Shown here one piece after another: positions 20,700 through 23,812 of a stretch of DNA of 23,812 bases (its first letter is position 1; each line of letters opens with the position of its first letter). The notes below the pieces were generated by a model that was given only the letters and a program-made list of their open reading frames with translations, did not search any database and had not been told where the DNA came from. Source of the DNA: Haplomitrium mnioides. Taxonomy: Eukaryota; Marchantiophyta; Haplomitriopsida; Calobryales. The stretch is from positions 1 through 23,812 of the forward strand of contig JBNGIS010003992.1 in the NCBI GenBank assembly GCA_049999725.1, written 5' to 3'. Position numbers and translations under genes: made by a program.

Positions 20700-21218
20700 C
20701 TAGAGTAGCAACATCCACCTCGCCACTCTCCCCGTCAGGTCTGGCTTGTTGACCATGTATTTGATGGCGTCATAATCCGTGTGAAACACCACATTGTAAT
20801 GCAGCAGGTAGTGCTGGAACTTCTTCAGGGAGTAGATTATCCCTAGGGCCTCACCGTCGGTGGGCGAGTAATTTTTCTTTGCCGCTGAGAGGAGTCCATT
20901 GGCAAAGTAGATTGGGTAGTCCCTTCTCTCCCCATCAAGCTGGCTCAGCACTGCCCCCACATAGAAGCCCGAAACATCCACCATCACGTGGAACTCCCTG
21001 GTCCAGTTTGGGGCTACTAGGATAGGCGCGTTGGCCAATCGCCTCTTGAGCTCATTAAAGTGTGATCTCATGGGCTCTGTTGGCTCAAAGTCACTGCCTC
21101 TCTTCACCATCTCTGTTAGGTGGTAGGTGACTAGGGCAAATTTCGAGATGAAACTCTTGTAGTAGCCCACACAGCCCAGAAACCCTTGCACCTCCACCAG
21201 GTATGTTGGAAACGCCAC
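20700..21218 (-). pseudogene. pol (RNase H region): RNase H and RT thumb/connection of element B
   Basis: The open frame begins in the RT connection (YLVEVQGFLGCVGYY, SKFALVTYHLTEMVKRG) and runs through RNase H. Acidic positions are visible in VDVSGFYVGAVLSQLDG, TDGEALG and HTDYDAIKYM, so the active site seems complete, unlike A, which has MDYD. It ends at a TAG at 20700-20702 after RWMLLL, a place where relatives usually carry Gln; A has the same stop. RT just upstream is in the same reading frame apart from stops near 21230 and at 21261. Confidence 0.88.
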
Positions 21219-22375
21219 CCCCAGTCAAACTGCCACCTTCTCTTGGTCCACGACAATCCCCTAGTTAGAGACCCTATGCCCCAACATAATCCCTTCCTTC
21301 ACTGCAAAGAAACATTTCCCTGGATGCAGACGCAGTCTTGCTTCTCTGCATTGCTGAAATGTGAGCTGCACATGCTCCTCATGATCCTTGACCTTGCCGT
21401 ACACCACGAAGTCGTCTATGAAAATCTCGAGGAACTTCCTAAGGTAGTCATGGAACATGTTCATCATTAGTCTCCGGAATGTACCTGGAGCGTTGCAGAG
21501 ACCAAATGACATTCGTCGAAAGGCGAACACTCCCCACTCCGTTGTGAAGGCAGTTTTTAGTTGGTCCTTCTCCCTTATCCACACCTGATTGTACTCGAAT
21601 TAACCATCCATAAAACTGTAAACTTCCTGGCCCGCCACCGGGTCCAGCATACCATCAGTAAAAGGCAGAAGGTAGTGGTCCTTCTTAGTCGCCGCATTCA
21701 GCTTGCGGTAGTCTTGGCACACCCTGATCTTTGGCTTCCCGTCCAAGCCCGCCTTCTTCGGCACCACCACCAGATGAGACACCCACTCATTGTTCAAGAC
21801 AGGGTATATGAATCCTACCTCTAGGAGCTTATCCACCTCCTCCTTCACCAATAGAGAGAAGCATGGGTTCATCCGGTACTACCACTGCCTCACGGGGTTG
21901 CATTGTCTTCCAAGTCAATTCGGTGCCCCTCTAGCTCTCTAAGCACACCTTTTAGGTTGGTATGGCTCCATGCAATTACGTCACTGAAATTCCCAAGGGT
22001 CTACATGAAGGCTCTCTCAGGCCCTCTGTTCAAGGCGAATCCCAATTGGAATGTCCTCCCGCTAGAGACTATTATCTCCCGGTACTGCTCTGCTCTGATG
22101 ACCTCCATCCTGTCCCTGTTTGTGGAGTCACAGTCTAACTCCAAGTGGGTGAGCCGTTGGCCACCTATAGTCGGCTTCTTGTCATGCTCTCTTGTCCTTA
22201 TTTGGTGATCATCCTCCCTTGGAATGATAGCTGCAATCAACTCCCCTTTTATCTTTAGTCCAAGGCTAGAAGTGGATGCCTCTGACTCCCCTTTTAGGTC
22301 AGGTCCTGGGTTGAGGATTGGCATTGCTACTCCAGCTCCCATTGTGTCCCACACTCCAAAGACAAAGGTCTCCAA
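21219..22375 (-). pseudogene. pol (RT region): Reverse transcriptase of element B, catalytic core present
   Basis: RT motifs appear in order: KEEVDKLLEVGFI, NNEWVSHLVVVPKK, VCQDYRKLNAATKKDHY, LPFTDGML, then FAFRRMSFGLCNAPGTF, the catalytic IFIDDFVVYG (YxDD box with Phe first), and LGHRVS. Breaks are a 1-bp frameshift near 21896 relative to A, TAG at 21879-21881 (shared with A), TAA at 21600 in the box that usually reads LDG[YF]SGYNQ, TAG at 21261 and TGA near 21230. A lacks this core (21209-21672 here), so this is the only RT core in the window. The upstream part to 22375 is the protease-RT linker, homologous to A. Confidence 0.88.
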
Positions 22376-23300
22376 CTGTTTGACCTTGGCTTATGCACTG
22401 CCCAAGAAATCTGCCTCTATCATATCACACACCAGTCTCAACCAGTAAGTGTCTTCATCCTCCGACTCCTCCTCCACCGACCATTATGTGTCATATTCCT
22501 TGTCCTCGGTAGTCTCCCCCTCATGAGGGACAGGGCCGTAATGCACCACAGTTCTGCCAGGTCCGAACACTAGTGTGGAGTCCCCCCAATTGTGCATCAC
22601 TTTGGCTCCATACAGCCATGGCCTCCCGATTAGAACACGGTATGGGGAACTCCTTGTGGGTCTGATCACCAAGTAGTTCAGTGCGAACTCCTTCCCCCTG
22701 ATCCAGGTGGGCACCTTCAGTAGGGCTCCCAAGGGCTTAACCCTAGATCCATCTGCCAACCGCATAATCCTCTCAATCGGGGAGAAAGTCTTAAAGCCGA
22801 GTTGGTGGGCAGTCTCCTCCACCATGATATTTACTCCTGACCTTCCATCCACTGGCACCAAGGACAGAGTGCACCCCGCAATCTGAATGTCTATTTCAAG
22901 GGCTCCTTTATCTTCACAGATCATCCGCAGGTCGGCGGTGGTGCCCACTGTGGGAAGCTTCCTCTTCCTTTTGGCGCCCATAAGCAACTCCCAGAGCTGC
23001 CGCTTGTAGACAGGGCTGTCCTTGATTAGCTGCCCCACCGTCGCAGTGACCGGGCAGTCCCTCACATCCCTCTGGATGTTGTAAGGCGCGAGAGTTGACT
23101 CGATGGGTGGTTGCGCTGGTTCTTTTGAGTTGGCATGCCCTTCGACCGCCATCCTTCGATTGATCTCAAGCAGGGTTTTCTTTGCTGCTTGCTGCGCTTT
23201 GGCTGCCTCCAGAGCCTCCAACTGCCTCTTCACTTCCTCCTCTTGCTTGGGGTAGAACAGCTTAGGGTGCTCTCTCTTGTAGTCAGAATCCTCTTCGGTC
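22376..23300 (-). pseudogene. pol (protease region): Protease region of element B, cut at its upstream end
   Basis: The open frame of 275 codons ends at a TAA at 22484; A reads Glu there. The homologous frame starts at EEDSDYKREHP (23299 downward). The first residues of the open frame, from an ATG at 23311, are coded by the adjoining foreign DNA and are not original. The active-site segment is VPVDGRSGVNIM, with Arg at the third position of the DGG seen in A, which probably ruins activity. LADGSRVKPLG and PYRVLIGRPWLYG follow. It has the 16 bases missing from A near 13182, so it shows the original frame. A further TAA, at a Glu codon of A, lies upstream of 22375. Confidence 0.87.
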
Positions 23301-23812
23301 TGTGAAGTCATGAAACATATATGTGGGCCATTTCAGGCCTTGGTAGTCATGGTATAGTTCTGATATATTGAGAGACATATGGGAGTGGGTTTTGAAGCCA
23401 TGAGAGGAAACTTCCATTTTTTTGGTTTTTCCTTAATATGTGTACAGAGTTAATAATGTTCTTATTAGAAATGTTTAGGGTCTGATATTTTATAGGAGTA
23501 TATTATATTGTTATAGTAACTAGTATAATTTTACAGAAGTGAAAAATCATTTGTAAACCGGGAGTTATAACCGGTCAAAGTTGTAATAGTGCTATACAGA
23601 AAAGCCAAAACAGAGAGTATCTAGATATTAGAAAATACAAATATTATTATATGGGTAGAAAACCTATTTAACAAGCTTTCCAATGAGCTATAGTATAGGC
23701 AAATTGATTAAGTATTAAGGATTTTATAGAGATTCTTCTAGAATAGACTAAAGAGGAGAAAAGTCAAGAAAAGTCAATTTGCTCTTTGACTTATTCTTTG
23801 AGGGAATCTCGA
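23301..23812. mobile_element. AT-rich foreign DNA, probably the end of a second inserted transposon
   Basis: At 23301 the sequence changes abruptly from gypsy homology to AT-rich DNA starting TGTGAAGTCATG. Element A, uninterrupted at the same site, acts as the empty-site reference. A start with TG exactly at the break, no long open frame, and LTR-like low-GC sequence suggest the first 512 bp of an LTR of another element. The window ends before its other edge, so no CA end, target duplication or coding region can be seen. A plain deletion or rearrangement junction is the alternative. Confidence 0.4.

Larger units (their letters stand above)
14970..23300 (-). mobile_element. Element B: second, truncated copy sharing the central LTR
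   Basis: Internal B (19093-23300) aligns with internal A from the polypurine tract through integrase, RNase H, RT and protease, roughly 92-98 percent identical in the short stretches I compared by eye. Its 3' LTR is the central LTR that also serves A as 5' LTR. Alignment with A stops after CGGTC at 23296-23300; in A the gag-protease junction simply continues after the same bases (13217-13221). The gag region and 5' LTR of B are therefore either beyond the window, past an insertion, or lost. B keeps the RT core that A has lost, but has its own stops and a frameshift. Confidence 0.85.

Overview
The window is nuclear DNA of a land plant, and most of it is retrotransposon. I see no intact cellular gene, rRNA, tRNA or CRISPR. 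The evidence for a plant is a Ty3/gypsy polyprotein of the non-chromovirus (OTA, Athila/Tat-side) type, very long LTRs, C/T and G/A transitions as the main difference between copies (as expected of methylated plant transposons), and AT-rich intergenic flank. I cannot name the species; a large, repeat-rich genome such as a gymnosperm's would fit, but that is a guess.

Layout. 1-5204 is AT-rich flanking DNA with no recognisable gene; it carries degenerate short repeats. From 5205 to 23300 lies one compound Ty3/gypsy structure, read on the minus strand, in the order LTR, internal A, LTR, internal B, broken off. The left LTR (5205-9492) is the 3' LTR of element A. Internal A (9493-14969) reads right to left: primer binding site, gag with three zinc knuckles, protease, reverse transcriptase, RNase H, integrase, polypurine tract. 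The central LTR (14970-19092) is both the 5' LTR of A and the 3' LTR of B. Internal B (19093-23300) holds integrase, RNase H, reverse transcriptase and protease. It stops abruptly just upstream of the protease, where AT-rich DNA beginning TGTGAAGTCATG takes over to the end (23301-23812); I read this as a second transposon inserted into B.

Both internal regions are broken. A has lost 464 bp covering the catalytic core of reverse transcriptase, and has a 16-bp deletion, a 1-bp insertion and several stops. B keeps that core but has stops and a frameshift, and lacks gag within the window. Four stop codons sit at the same place in A and B, and all four are TAG. The ~4.1-kb LTRs contain a degenerate ~48-bp tandem array, a conserved inverted repeat, a 21-bp repeat expanded in one copy, and a CpG-dense block. 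A 100-N gap at 6497-6596 is flanked by an exact 32-bp duplication and looks like an assembly artefact. I see no new cellular system; what is notable is the element's structure and how it decayed.
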